64,000 bases of DNA from Brugia malayi (GCF_000002995.4 NW_025062479.1:12505721-12569720), one strand, 5' to 3'; positions 40,101-53,364 are shown, numbered from the stretch's first letter. A program made the numbers and translations. Notes: generated by a model from the letters alone, not told the origin.

Positions 40101-43100
40101 CAGTACCACCAAAGTTGGTTTTCGCTTCTTATTTATAATTACTTCTTATACTTTTTTTATTCTTCCAGTAAATTAATGAAGCAAAAACCGAACGGGTCGT
40201 CACGATATGACTGACTATTGTCAAATTGGTGAAATGCCTACAATGGAAAAATGTATGGTTGACGGATCATTGGAAGCGATGTTGTCTCAGCTATCAATGT
40301 CGAAATCGCTTGAATAGGTTCAACAGGGAGCCAAATAAACAGTCCATTATTTCGAAACTTTTTGACAAGGGCACAATTAACATAAATGACTTATAGTGGA
40401 AGAAGAAGGAAGGAAGAAATGATGGAAAGAGAGAGAGGATGAAGAATCGGTGAAGAAGACGACAAAGGAATGTATAATGTGACACGATATCTTAACCAAA
40501 CTTTTTCAATCCAATTAATCCGTTTGTCCAATTTACAAATGAAAATGTGTACGAACTACATATGTTCACATATGCAAACTCGTAGTGTTTGATTAGCGGG
40601 CAGTGTTAGCATAGGAGAGGGAGAGTGAGCGAAGTTATGAAAGGAGACGACAGCTGCAAATCATTTGTTACACAAAGTGATAAAACTCAGCTGGCATAAA
40701 TGGAACTAACTGAGGCAGTGATAGTTGCAAAACTCACAGCGCTTTATGACATACATATTCAACAATGTAATTTAGCAGAACCGAAAATGAATCAAATTTT
40801 TGACAAATTGAAAATTTTCATATTAACTTTTCATTCCAAATATATCTAAATCTGCATTTCAACACTTCTTCACAACCGCCTTAATATATATATTTACACA
40901 TGGTTGTTTGCCTTCCGGTAGGACTTCATCAGTCAAGCAGTCATTCACCGTTCGCAAGAGAAAACCTTTCACGTGAAGATGAATTTTTTTACAGATCAAA
41001 TTCTTAGTGAGTGTCATTTTTGGAAGCGATAAACAAACATGGATGTCAGGAACGTTGAGATATATCTCAAATGATTATTTCCGATATGTTTTAATGCTAA
41101 TTGAAATATAAAGTAAATAATAATTGAGGATTTTAAAACGCGAGCATTTCTTTATGCGTGAAAAATAATGATGAGTTATGTAGAAAGACTAAAGCAGAGA
41201 TAAATTCACTTTAGTTAACGTACCTCCTGATTGGGACAAAATGTGTAAACTATTTATCATATCAGTTCCTAATACTTGTTCGTCAAATGCCTTTTTGATA
41301 TACTCTAATAATTCTAAACTTTAAAGCAATCGTCTACAGGGCATTCTCTCGAAATCTTAAAACTGCTAGAAATATATTCCATGTTCCTTTCATATAGAGA
41401 AAAAGTTTTTGTACTCAACAAAGAAGTAAAACAATGGATGGCAAGTAAATTTCTCGGAGAACTCAGATTTTTTTTTAATTTGAAATTGAAAAAATTTCTG
41501 TCACTTTAATAAATGTTTACATATATTCCAAAAAATCTGCTAACATTCTGCCAATGTTTCTGAATTTGTGGTAGACAAGTACTGAACTCAATGCATCAGT
41601 GCATTGTGTATTTAGATGCAAAGCGATAAGCCAAGAATTGGTTCAGAAACAGCGAAGCTTTCCGCCTCCAGAAGGCTTACTTAAGGTCTTCTTTCCTCGA
41701 GATGTAAGAAAACTTCCAGAAAAGGTAACAAAAAGATAATTAAACTGGAAACAAACAGTAAAACTAGTGTAATCATTTGCAAAATTTCAAGAAAAAAGTG
41801 TTAACAAGGACTGATCTACGGTCGAATCTGAGATCAAAGTACTAAGTGACACTTAAAGAGGAATGGAGAAGGAGACGATTTGCTACATAACCTGCACAGA
41901 ACAGCTATCCCGGGTAATTAAGATTAAAAATACAGTTAAGAATTAGCAAATACTAAGTGCATAAGAGAAAGAATGTCACCTTTCCGAGTACTATTAACTA
42001 TTACCGAAAATTTAATTGTCAGTTCTTTTCTATTGTAAATTTCTAATAAAATTTGTTGCTAACACTCAAGCAATCCTTGCAATACTGTCCAGTTGAGCGC
42101 CAGGAGGAATGATTAGAATGAATAGGGTGGTTTATTGGTGACAAGCGGATGTGTCGAACAAATTTGGAATGCTCTGAATTTGATCGATGGAATAAGTCGG
42201 TAGGTTCAAAATGTCTAAGACTGGATCAAATTAGAGGAGTAACCGTGCTGCCTCTTTCTGTCGTGTCTTCCCTACCTGTCTAATGAATATTTCGGAGGTG
42301 AAAGTTTTATGAATACTTTCTTACCTAAGAAGCATGTCAGTTCTATTTCACCGTTGAGCGAAAGAAAAAGCATATTCCACGGTGTACACCAATGAAAATT
42401 GAAGTGTGAAACAAATTTTCAGACCTCTTCTTATACTGCATTCTTCATTCAATAATAATGGCTGACAGATCGATAATTTAAAAAGGAATTTTAAGTCCAT
42501 TCATTTCAAATGGATTTTTTAAAATTCTATAACAAATAGAATCCCAGAAAAGCTAGCATTACAATTCCAAAATAATTTGCAGAGTGACTGAAATAATTTT
42601 CAAATTAAGTTTTTTTAAAAAGGCAAAGGATTGTTCATTGCCTAGCAGACGCACAAACAGAAGAGAGGAGAGTATGTGTTGGCCATCCTGACTAACTTCT
42701 TTTTCCTGAGGTAGATACTATTTTAATTTAATGATTTGTAAGGAATCCAATGAATTTAATATTAAAAGCACTTTCCATTCTTATTCTTCTGAATCTATTT
42801 TACCGTTGGGTCCTTTAATTTTATGGCATTGTCCGACAATTGATTCGCTTCCATCCAAACAGTTCTACGCTAAACGGAATGAGAGCTAATGATATTCAAT
42901 TCCTTTTGGTTTCTGAACTTTTCTTTGTTTAAGATTAATTGGAATTCGTAAGAATAAGTGAAAAATATGAAATATGTATAAAAGAGAAAAATTAGCTTCA
43001 ACTGCTTTATTAACTTAAGTATGGTTTGAATTCTACACAGTGAGATAGAGAAAGTTGTCGCAAGTATGAAATTAATTTTAAAATATATTTAATACCAGAA

Positions 43101-44599
43101 AGTTCTTTTCTTTCATGCTTTGTTCCCAAATATGATTATTTGCCTTACGGAGAATACTGAACTTACTGTATTGTTCTCTGCCAATTCGATTTTAATTTCA
43201 ATCCCATTTTATTGCCACAAAATCCTTTAATTTCATTTTTGTTCCACTTTCTTCCTTTTCCAATCTCACCTCGCCTACAGCCAATAACTTCAAAATCACG
43301 TTGCTTTTTCAAATAAGACTTGCAAAAAGATTTTTGCAATACGGTTTACATTAAGTAATTGAAAATGACTTCAATTTGTTACTTCAATATGTGGTTGGAT
43401 CCGAGGAAGAAATTTTTCAAATTAATGAATGTATTTGATTAAAATAGATACTTTCTCTCTAGCTAATGGAAAGAAATTTACATTGATTGTTTGAGAATTT
43501 TTGATCAATAAACTCAGATAATGCAATGTGATTTCGATTGTAATATATAGTTAAAAAAATAAGGAACATGAAAAAAAGAAAGAAAATAAAGACAGAATAT
43601 CTCGCAATTTCTCTAAATTGCTTGAAAATGTCTGATGATTGGCGCAGATTCCAAGATTAATATTTAAAATAAAAATTCGGCAGTATGACTCTCTCACCAT
43701 TCCTATTAAATTGAAATTGATTACGGTGTCGTGAAGCAAAAGTTGCGGCTTCCCTTTAATCACGAGTGTCCAGCAAAGAAGTGATCAATTTACAAAGTCA
43801 TAAAGTTGGGGATTTTTTTCTGAAAAGTTTAAATTTATAATTTTGAATAAATTGCAAATTACAGCTCTCGAGAAATCTGGAGTAAATGGATAGTTTCTTT
43901 TTCAACAACAATTACCAAGCATGACTCAACGAGAGAAAACAGACCTTAGTGGACAATGTGGTCAGTGCTTTTAGAAGACACTAATAAAAGTCACTAGAGA
44001 GGAAAGTGAGGGGACAAAGGCATTACTTTTCTCTCTAACTGCATCGGTTTTGCGATCTTGAAACTAATTTCCAAACTAAGATCCTATCTACAAACTTCAT
44101 TCAGTTCATACTATACTCCTAACTTCCTATGATTATATTCTGTGATCTTATTCTGACGATCTTATCAATAAAGGAATATATCTAATAAACTTTCCTCTAG
44201 TGCCTTAATTCTGAAATGGTGAAATGAATAAATTATGGGTCTGCAAACAGAAGATTAACTCATCTCCCTTAATTTGATTTCTTCCAAAAAAAGTAATAGA
44301 AAAAAGCAAAATACAAAATATATTTGAAAGTGATATTTTGCATAAATAGCCAAAAAGATGATGAAGAAAAGCAAAAAATATATTAGACTACCATTTTATT
44401 CCATTAGGTGATCGAATAATCTACTCATCCAGATGAACCCACGTGTACCGCTTAAGCGTATTCCATTCTGCACCGTCGTTTTCCTTCAACTTTATTCTAA
44501 CAATTGAAGAGAATCATCTATCCAAAAGTTTAATGTGATTTAAAACAAAATTGAGCATTTGCTTGTTGACAACTGATAATACAGCGCCTACAATGATAC
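37134..44599. other. 7.5-kb stretch without recognised genes
   Basis: AT-rich DNA with very few long frames on either strand. Candidate features are weak: a plus-strand frame at 39730-39915 (MYTSVHTADVDIYASRKDRH) about 14 bases after a TTCTTCCAG acceptor, and minus-strand 40294-40485. It could be the promoter region of the PDZ gene, intergenic DNA, or a long intron of a gene whose small exons I cannot recognise. Confidence 0.4.
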
Positions 44600-47500
44600 G
44601 ATTAATTGTCGTATGTCCATGCAAAGGGGCAATCGAGAGAATGAACCCGAGTGCTTCGTCTTTTCCCGGCTCTGTGGAAAAGTAGGTAAATCGTAATGTT
44701 GCAATCATTCCGCTTATTTATTCATTGATATTTCATTAAAAATTAGAAAATTTATGGCATAAACATTTACGGTTAAAATGCGGAAACAGAAAGTCTCATC
44801 ATATCCAAAAAACAGAAAGCCTCTATAATTTTGAAGGAAATTTATAGTTTCGCTGGGAAATGACGCAAGAAGGATCGAACAGTTGCATGGAAGGAAAATT
44901 GAATATTTAAGATGTAGTCCTAGCTGTTAATCTGAATGAAAATTTAGTATAAGCAAGAAGGAGAACTGAGTTCTAGGACTGAACTGCCGGAAAGAACTTC
45001 ACTGGCCTGTTTCTGGATTATAGCACTGTTCATAACGATACTTAAATTTCATTAAAAATTTTCAACTTCTTTGCCTTAAATCGTATGCAATTTATTCTGT
45101 CTGCCAATCGGTAAATAATGATTACAATATCGAACGATTATTATTTACAGAACGATGAATCTGACTGTCGTCCGGTAAGCATTATAAGCAATCTCTCTTA
45201 ATGCATTTAGGACAACTATTTAAGAGTAATTTCCAAAAGTTTCAGGTGACACTCGATCACCTTATAACTGGCATCCTTACTTTCCAGTAGCTCGATAGAT
45301 GGTCGCTATTGCTGGTATTCGGCAAAACGTTTGTTCTTGAATACAAATCAGGAGCACGCTCACTAAAAACAGAGCAGTACCAAATCAGAATCCAATCTCA
45401 GCGCTACAATTCTAATTTTAATGATATATGATCTGAGCGTAAAAATGGGAAGGAATAGGAACCACAAAGTTTGCGAATTTTAATTTGTTTTTAAGCATTA
45501 CATGAGAAACCGGAATTCTCTCGTGTTTCCCTGCTAGTTTCAGGTTGTAAACAGATGAATATTAAATGCGAATCAATATTAAAACTTAAAAGTTCAGTCT
45601 GATTCAATGAATACGGAAGATAAGAAGGAAAGACAAAAACGAGGCTTTCTCAACATAAGTACTACTTTTCTTAAATTCGCTTCAAATATCAGATGGATAC
45701 TACGTACGGATCAATATGAAAATTAAATGAAACTTCGTAATTCGATCAACGTTGAGATAGACTTCTGCAGTATTACTAACGAAGGTAACGAAAATAAGGC
45801 GATAAATAAAATAAAATTCAAATTCATTTCTCACAACTCCGCTTATCCTTAAACTTGGAGAGATTTTTGGGGCAGCAAACTGTAGAGGAAATTAATTCAT
45901 AATTAAGTGAAAGTGAGGTGAAAATAGCAGGTTCGCTTGATTTGTCCTCTCTGTGTAGTGTGAGTTACGTCCCCTGAAATGATGCATTTAAATGAACTTG
46001 AGAATTATTCCAAAGGTTATTCTCAACGGTTAGTCGCACATCATTCATATACAAGGAATTTAGATGAAGAAAAATGAGAAGAGATCACAAATTTGGATAA
46101 CTGGAAACAAACTTTCAAAAGCATTTAAAAGACGCTAACTTTAATGACGATAGTAGAGAGCAGAACAGGAAGAGAAGTCGAGTGAGATGCGACAAGGACG
46201 AAACTACCTGCGGCATTTTACCGCAAAGATCGTTTGTGATCGTATTTTCTGACCTTTTGTTTCTTTCCTTCTTCCTTTTCTCTACCTTCTCAACAGCCAT
46301 GACCTCATTAATCTCTACAATCCTCCAGCTCCTCTCCATCATTAAATCCTCTTTTCCCTTCTTTCTATGTTTAGAGTGACCATTAAAAATCACTGGGAGC
46401 CTTTTCCTTTCTTTCACGAAAGGCTGAACCAACGGTAAGAGTTGATAAACTTTTTGATATCACTGTGACTTATCGACACACTTCGATCATAAACACATGA
46501 TAGTAAATCTGAATTGTAGTTCTTTTGACACCTCAGACTCTTTCAAAATTGGGAAAATTACATTAGCTTTTACATTAACTGAGAAAACATTAGCTTTTAC
46601 ATTAACTGAGAAAACATTAGCTTTTACATTAACTGAAAAAATTACATTAACTGAGAAAAAAAAGAAGGAATTGAATAAAGTCCGGACAGAGACGGGAAAG
46701 TTAAGGTAGGAATCTGAAAACGAAAGACCTGACTAGAGTTCAGATTCAATACCCAGTCATCGTTTGCGTGCGTAGGATGTAAGTTAGTAGTGTAAATAGA
46801 AGTAAAATGAACAGTGACACAAATATTAAGGATATCATCAGATATGGGTACTTCTATTCTGGAGCTGCACGCTATGGTTGATGCTGGCCGGGCTTCTGGC
46901 ATGCATTGTAGCGATGAGAGTAAGAAAAGAAGTAATCCAGTTTTTGTAATTGCTTCGGAGAATGATATCCAGTTCTGAATATTACTTGAATAATTATTAT
47001 TGAAGTAATCAATAAAACGTCGAAATCTACCCACAAAAAGAACTCAGCAGCAATCAAAAAATGACATGCAATTATTGAGTTGGTAAAAGTAATTGCTGTT
47101 ATAAAGTTCACAGATAAAGGGAAGTATTTCCTGAAAATGCAATAACTAATTTTATTTCCATTCCTTATAGCAACTTGATTCATCAAATTTTGCTTATGGA
47201 AATTAAAAATTTTCAAAAAATGTGGAAGGGAAAAAAATGAAGTCTTTTTAGTTCAAAAATACAAACGTACTAATATTGAAAAACATCCTTTTCTCTTCAA
47301 TATCACTCAGACTGATTTACACCGATATCACTCAGATTGAATTTTAATAGAAAAAATTATTCAATTGTTATAATTACTGTGATTATAACTTGCAGCAATT
47401 AGAAGTAAACACAAGATGCGATGAGCAGTTATTGCATGTACAAGAAGATATTTTCTTCTACATAATCATTAGTACCTGATCAGTTGAATCAGAACTGAAT

Positions 47501-48635
47501 CAATCAAAATTGATTACATGACTCTGCATGTTAAGACTCTCTTCAAATGTTCTTATTAACTTGGCTCTTCCAGTTCACCACTCTCAGACTCTTCTTCACA
47601 ACATGACGATCTCGATTTGTTATCAGTGGATGTTGACATTGATTAATTTGTGCACTTCTTTTCTGTCCTAATAATAAAATGCAATAATTGAAGATTAAAA
47701 TTCTTATCAACAAAATCTGAATACTGCAGCAATCAACATTTAACTTTAACGCGAGAATCATAGCAGCAATGAACGCGAGATGACGAGGAAGGAAGATGGA
47801 AATGACTTTGCGTGGACATAGTGGACACATTATGAGAAGACGAAGCTTCGGAAAAATATCGACAGGTGGGTTGATGATCACTCTAGATGAGTCAACAGCC
47901 TTCCCTTGCACTTTCAACAGCAATAAAGATATTTGTCAAAACAATAATGGTTGCATATAATTGTTTTTTTTATCGACTTAAAAAATTCGATCGAACTGCT
48001 TTCAATTTGAGATTTTAGTGAATTTGACAAATAATAATTGGAATGATTCTCCTTTTTATTTTATTCATTTTACAACTAAAAACATTTCATTCACTGCTTT
48101 TAATTAAGAGAATAAAAGCGCTTTCATTTTTTAAAACTTATTCAAAAAACTCAAACGAATTTCTTTTCTGCAACTGTGACAGGATTCCATTGAGAACAGT
48201 AAGACCAGAATGATCGGAATCTTCGAGTTATAAAGTTGGAGTTTGACGCATGACAAATGAAATAACTAAAATTTCTCGATATAAGGAATTTAAATTATTA
48301 TCATCAGTTGGAATTATCTTCAGGTATTCCACCGCCAACGACATAAGCTCAAACTTTTAATTGAAACCACCTCCAGGTTACTGCAGCACCAATCTAGGTC
48401 CATGGCCTTTATCACAGAGATCATCATAACACTGCGGTTGTTCAAACAGGGAGAGCGGTAGGAAAATGATATAGTTTTACCATTGGTACTGAATTCAGAA
48501 ATGATAGAGAAGGATCTGAATTTCCTCAACCGTAGCTAGTGAATCCTACTTCATCTGGCAACTACTGAAGATCGCATTTTCTTTACAGCCCGGTGTTCTG
48601 CAGGAAGCGGATGTGCAGTAGTGGAAAACTTTGTT
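44600..48635 (-). CDS. Candidate exon chain of an unrecognised cysteine-rich protein
   Basis: Six minus-strand segments with both splice sites join in phase: 48635..48550, 48488..48371, 47882..47745, 47662..47561, 46974..46852, 44671..44600. The first two encode a cysteine-dense stretch (YCTSASCRTPGC, FSSCQMN, SPCLNNRS, DLDWCCSNLE) with spacing ending in a CC pair, loosely like a small extracellular disulfide domain. Then follow Ser/His-rich (FSEASSSHNVSTMSTQSHFH), basic, and one hydrophobic segment (TGLLLFLLSSLQC). The segments stand out as GC-richer than their surroundings. No start or stop was found and no family recognised. The same GC-rich blocks at 48.3-48.65 kb are also open on the plus strand with usable splice sites, so the strand is not secure. 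It may also continue into other genes nearby. Confidence 0.28.
45151..45174 (+). other. Possible 24-nt microexon
   Basis: TTATTTACAG precedes and GTAAGC follows a 24-base segment encoding NDESDCRP in one frame. Both splice sites are near consensus, but no flanking plus-strand exons could be connected. Confidence 0.2.
46560..46656. repeat. 27-bp tandem repeat, about three copies
   Basis: Unit ACATTAGCTTTTACATTAAC plus TGAGAAA starts at 46560, 46587 and 46614, the third diverging after ACTGAAAAA, followed by a partial copy. The length is a multiple of three, so a plus-strand frame reads LAFTLTEKT repeatedly, but there is no sign that it is translated. Confidence 0.9.
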
Positions 48636-48763
48636 CTATGTGCAAGAAATTCAGAAAAGAGTATATTTTAGTCTGGTACCATTTTTTTCGATGAAAACGG
48701 TAATCGTAATAGGCTAATCGCAAATTTGATAATCCACTTTTGGTCACTTTTTACTTTCCCCAG

Positions 48764-49054
48764 CAACAATCTTTAAGATTAGATGGATTTTAAACGGTGC
48801 TGGTCGTGTTCCGGCGGCAACACTAACGTCAGCTGTACAACATGTGACACTCACCTGAACAAAATTCCACGCAACACGTCAATACTCCTCATATTGTTGC
48901 CCGAATGGTTGCGGGATTGGAAGTTTTCATACGAGACAGAGCTGCGGTAAGTTAAATTCAAGCACATTGTGGGGAAATGGTGAGGCTGTTTTCTATGTTA
49001 TATTTTTGTTTCAGATTTAATGGGATTCACATCAATGTGATTGTGTTTGCATAA
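48764..49054 (+). CDS. Short zinc-ribbon-like ORF directly upstream of KIN17
   Basis: Coding 48783..48946 and 49015..49054, 67 residues, beginning MDFKRCWSCSGGNTNVSCTT. It has four cysteines in a C-x2-C-x8-C-x2-C arrangement, which could bind zinc, then a hydrophobic and charged tail. A TTTCCCCAG acceptor at 48763 precedes the ATG by 19 bases; the intron has GTAAGT and TTTGTTTCAG ends. The stop TAA at 49052 is three bases before the KIN17 ATG at 49058 and in the same frame. It may be the first cistron of a bicistronic mRNA, an upstream regulatory ORF, or a chance frame in a 5' UTR. The opposite strand of this block also has open pieces, but none crosses the whole 164 bases. No family recognised. 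Confidence 0.35.
49005..49015 (+). promoter_or_regulatory. Splice acceptor upstream of KIN17
   Basis: ATTTTTGTTTCAG ends at 49014, 43 bases before the KIN17 ATG. It may be a trans-splice acceptor for KIN17 or the cis acceptor joining the short upstream ORF exon. Confidence 0.5.
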
Positions 49055-49057
49055 ATA

Positions 49058-52000
49058 ATGGGCAAATACGAGAAAGGAACACCGAAAGAAATTGCCAATC
49101 GATGTAAATCAAAGGGCTTGCAAAAACTGAGATGGTACAAGAATTCGTATTATTATATTGAATTTCTTGTACCAGCTAAAACGAATAGATCTTGCATTGC
49201 CTTAATTCATTAGTCCGCTTTGTAATATTTCAGGTTTTGCCAGATGTGCAAAAAGCAGTGTCGCGACCAGAACGGCTTCAAATGTCATTTAACGAGTGAA
49301 ACTCATCAGCGACAGTTATTACTGTTTGCCGAAAACCCAAATACTTATCTGAAAGAATACAGCGAAGAGTTTGAAAATAACTTTTTGAAGGTAGCGCTTT
49401 ACTGATTCTGTGCAGACTTTTATGCAATTTTTGAGTTATTGGAAAATTTTGAGACTTATCCGTTTATTTCTTTCTTTTTTCTTGCTCTTTTCATTGGTAT
49501 AATCATAGTTGCACACGGTATATATGATTCTGGGATATTGGAGCTTTAGATTAACCAGCCTATGTCTTCGTTTAAGTTTGCTGTGCTTGACATAGCTTAG
49601 CAATTATTGTAATCGTCAAATATTTCTGTTCTTTTTTCATCAGTGTTGTAATGATGAATTAGTTTAGTTTGTTGAAGTTGTTTTCTGGAAAGTTACGGAA
49701 CAGAAGATGAGAAAGAGTGTAATAGGAAGGAAAAATGTTATTAAACGTTGATATATCTATTCCAGGTATTACGAAGCACTTTTGGTACGAAACGCGTTCG
49801 TGCCAATGAAGTTTATCAAGAATACATTCGTGATAAAATGCATACGCATATGAATTCAACAAAGTGGCATACTTTAACTAATTTTGTTATTTATCTTGGG
49901 AAATCTGGCAAATGTCACGTCGATCAGACAGAAAAAGGTTAATGCTTCATTTTTATGTATCTTTGATTCTTTTGTGCATTTGGTACTGATTATGTACTCA
50001 ATGTTTGCAGTATGTTGCAAATTAGTTCTAAAATGTCGCTTTGCTAGAGTTTCTCAATCCTTATTTCACTTGTTTTATATTGTTGCTTTTCTCAACAAGA
50101 AGTATGTTTTGTTGAACAATTCTTTTAACCTTTTCAGTGAAAAAAACAAAAAAGAAATTATATTAATAGTCGTGCAGATGAATTTGAGATGATATTTCAC
50201 AGCCTTCCTATAGTTGTTTGAATAATTGCTTTCCCGTAAATATCATCTGGGATCTCAAAAGTGGGCAGGATGATCCTTTAGGTTGGTTTATTGCATGGAT
50301 TGATCAACAAGAAGAGCTGAGAAAGCAGGAAGCATTGCATAAGGTCAAAGCAATACATGATGATGAAGAACGATTACAACAGTTATTGGAAGAGCAAGCA
50401 GAAAGGTATCTATCTATTACTAGGTAGCACTTGCAGAAATCTTGGAGAAGATTTGGAACTCTTGTTTTTTCTCAGTGAAGTTATATTCTCTATAATAAAT
50501 CTAAATTTAAAAATTATGAAGTGGAAGAGCATGCCTTCAACTCTTAATTTTACTGATAGAATGTATCAGTTTTTAAAGAGCTCGTGAAAAACGACAGCAA
50601 TCATCAGATATGAGCAAGAACCATCCCACAGAGTTACGTCGTGCTGGTGATGACTCGAAAGTCACTTTTTCTTTGACGACAAAGAAGCTAACTGATGAGG
50701 TGAGAGTTATTAAATTTCTGCTTTCATCTGGAAGATTGACTTTTTTCTTTTAATATAGTTTTTTTCGGCTTTGGTGACGTGACTTTTAAGTTTTTATATT
50801 TTTTGAAGTGCACAGCCAGTCAAGTATGTAATGGCTCCGGGTGCCTGCTAACAGGTAGTTACTTAATATTTTAATATAAGTTTATAGGAACTGACTAGAC
50901 CATGTACGTCGGTTTTTGCGACGTCTTATTCTATATTTCACACCAAAATCAAAAGAGAAACAAAGCTTGAACTAGAATTTCTGGATAAATCTAAAAAGCA
51001 TCAACAATGGGATAACTTGTTCAGCGCAGCAACCTTGAAGAGAGAAATAAAGAGTTATTGTCGGAAAGAGCATGGTAATTAAATTAATTCAGTATTGTAA
51101 TTAAAATTAAATATTAAATTTTCTTGCAACAGCTGCACGTACTTCTTGTTTCTTTTTTGTAAATTATAGTTGTAATATACTCGATCTATTATGTGGAGAC
51201 GTTTCGGTGATACTGATCGATGTAAGTATTTGTTTCCTAAAAGTAATATTTAATAATTGGAGTCTGTTTTTAATAGATAGTTTCATGTTTCTGTTATATT
51301 TTATTGTCTGCATTCTCTAGATGATTCGACTGTTGGGTCAAATAAAAGTCGGAGAGAAGATCTGAAGTCAAAAAGAAATGTCTTGGATGAAATTATGGAA
51401 ATGGAAGAGCGTCGTAAGGAAAAACGGAATAGACGAGACAATTGGCTTCATGAAGGGATTGTTGTAAAAGTGAGTTTTTTTCTACTTTATCTGAACAAAT
51501 GGCATATCGTGAGGTTTGTATGAAGTCCTACTTCAGTACATCATGAATTGGTGGTAGAATAATGGTAATGGAAGTCTAATAGTACTCATCAATATAGCAT
51601 AAACAGTGATTGGTATGATATTGGTTATACGATGAACTTTTCCTCAAGACATTTTCGTATGAGTGTGATATATTTAAGCCATGGCTGTGGGATTAATGTT
51701 GTTGGAAATCTGGTTAATATTTTTCTTATACTTTTTTTTTTTCTTGCTTTTGGAATTCTAGATTATTACGAAGAAATTTGGCAATGATTTTTACAAAGCG
51801 AAAGGTGTGGTAAAACAATTAGTGGACGATTTCACCGCCATTCTGGATGTGAACGGTAGGCCTGTTTCTTCCGTCATGAATTTACAGCTTTCCGTTTTGC
51901 GAAATCCACGGTGAAAGATTTTTTTAATCGAGAACTTTAGAATGTATGCTATTTAATATATAACAGTTCTCAAATTTTCATTGAGAATTCTCAATATTAC

Positions 52001-52509
52001 AAGCGAAAGTTTGTACTGGCACATGCATTTCTACTGAAACTGAAGATGACATGCCTGAAGTTTTCATCCTTCATGAATCACTAGTTTACTGTGACTTAAT
52101 CAGTTTACTTTTTAATTTTAGTTTCAAGTTTTAATTAGATTAGTAGTACTTTAATTATTTCATATTTAATTATTAATATTTCGAAGATTTTTTGCACAGG
52201 GAGGTGATTTCTTGTGTTGTAAATAAACATCAGCAGCGCATATGTTCATTTCCCTAACAGCTTAACGAGTTGACTTATCAGACTGATTTAGATTGTTCAC
52301 TGAAGGTGAGCCAGGAAAATGTAGAGACAGTGATACCGGCAGTGGGACGTGAGATGTTGATTGTTAACGGAGCGTATCGTGGAACGAAAGCTGTGTTGCA
52401 AGCGATTGAAGAAAAGAAGTTCGCCGTGGTCTTACGCCTTGATGAAAGCCTCGCTAAAGGAAGAATTTTACGTTTACCATATGAGGATGCTTGTAAGATC
52501 AAACAGTGA
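49058..52509 (+). CDS. KIN: DNA/RNA-binding protein KIN17
   Basis: Exons 49058..49134, 49234..49390, 49766..49937, 50282..50405, 50579..50699, 50888..51074, 51321..51469, 51762..51848, 52261..52509 give 440 residues (human 393). KIN17 is a nuclear zinc-finger protein linked to DNA replication, repair and pre-mRNA splicing. It starts MGKYEKGTPKEIANRCKSKG LQKLRW, with a C2H2-type finger at Cys28, Cys31, His44 and His50 (FCQMCKKQ, FKCHLTSETH). The winged-helix domain follows (LRSTFGTKRVRANEVYQEYI, KWHTLTNFVIYLGKSG). A helical charged region (DEIMEMEERRKEKRNRR) leads to the tandem SH3-like domain with KGVVKQLVDDF and ETVIPAVGREMLIVNGAYRG, ending LPYEDACKIKQ. The extra length is mainly a poorly conserved segment in exon six. 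The donor at 51849 (GTGAAC) was preferred over GTAGGC at 51856 because only it keeps the frame. Confidence 0.95.
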
Positions 52510-53364
52510 AATACTTTGCTACTTTTATTACTACTCGAAAATATCTGTTATCTCACTCGAGATTTTAACAGGATTTCTGTTGCATATATGCGGTATGTAT
52601 GAGTGCTAGTAGTTTGTCGTGGCCGAATTTGCAGCGCCATGAAAGTTAGGAACGTTGAGTTTTTTGTGATAAACTAATAACTCCCTTCATCTTTCCTTTT
52701 TTCATGAGATGATGATACTTCATTGCACAATGTTTTGCTTTGGATCCTTTCAGATTTCTTGATTTGTGTGAAATTCTCAATAGCTTTCTAAAACCGTTTT
52801 GAGTATTGGGTGAATTGTATATTTCATTTTTCTCTGACATTTGTAGTCGGTGTAAAGATAATTATGAATTTTAAAGGCTTCCTGCACCTTTTCTTTAATT
52901 TCCTTTTAATCTACAAATGTTAATAATTTGTTCTTGATGCTTGTTATGCATTAAAATTGTTGTTAGAAAAACAATTCCATCAGATTTATCTGATTTTCTG
53001 AAGTAGTACAGAACTGGACTTTCAGTAGGAATGTTATTATTCCAATCTTTAAAGCATGTTTATAAACATATTTTGAAATTACCTTGGAATATTTGTCGAA
53101 TTAACAAGTGAGTTCTATAGAACCGGACCCAAATCTTTCTTCATTATGGCCATTTTTGGATGACTATAACATATGATGTCTTTTTCGAAAGCAGTTTTAA
53201 GCTTGAGAGAAAATTGATCATTTGTTGGCATAAAAAAGATCAGCATGATTCAAATTACAGTCATTTGGTTTATCCGATGCTTTGTGAAGCATTGTTGCAT
53301 TAAGAGAATGAAGTGCTCCTTATGTATTTGTATGATTCCTTAAGAACTTGAGTCCATCTTAGAA
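52510..53364. other. Intergenic, KIN17 to PIN4
   Basis: About 850 AT-rich bases between two genes on the same strand, containing the KIN17 3' UTR and the PIN4 promoter region. One chance minus-strand frame at 52646-52840. Nothing else recognised. Confidence 0.5.

Noticed and set aside
46497..46709. Repetitive plus-strand frame LAFTLTEKT
   Set aside because: Created by the 27-bp tandem repeat; no coding context.
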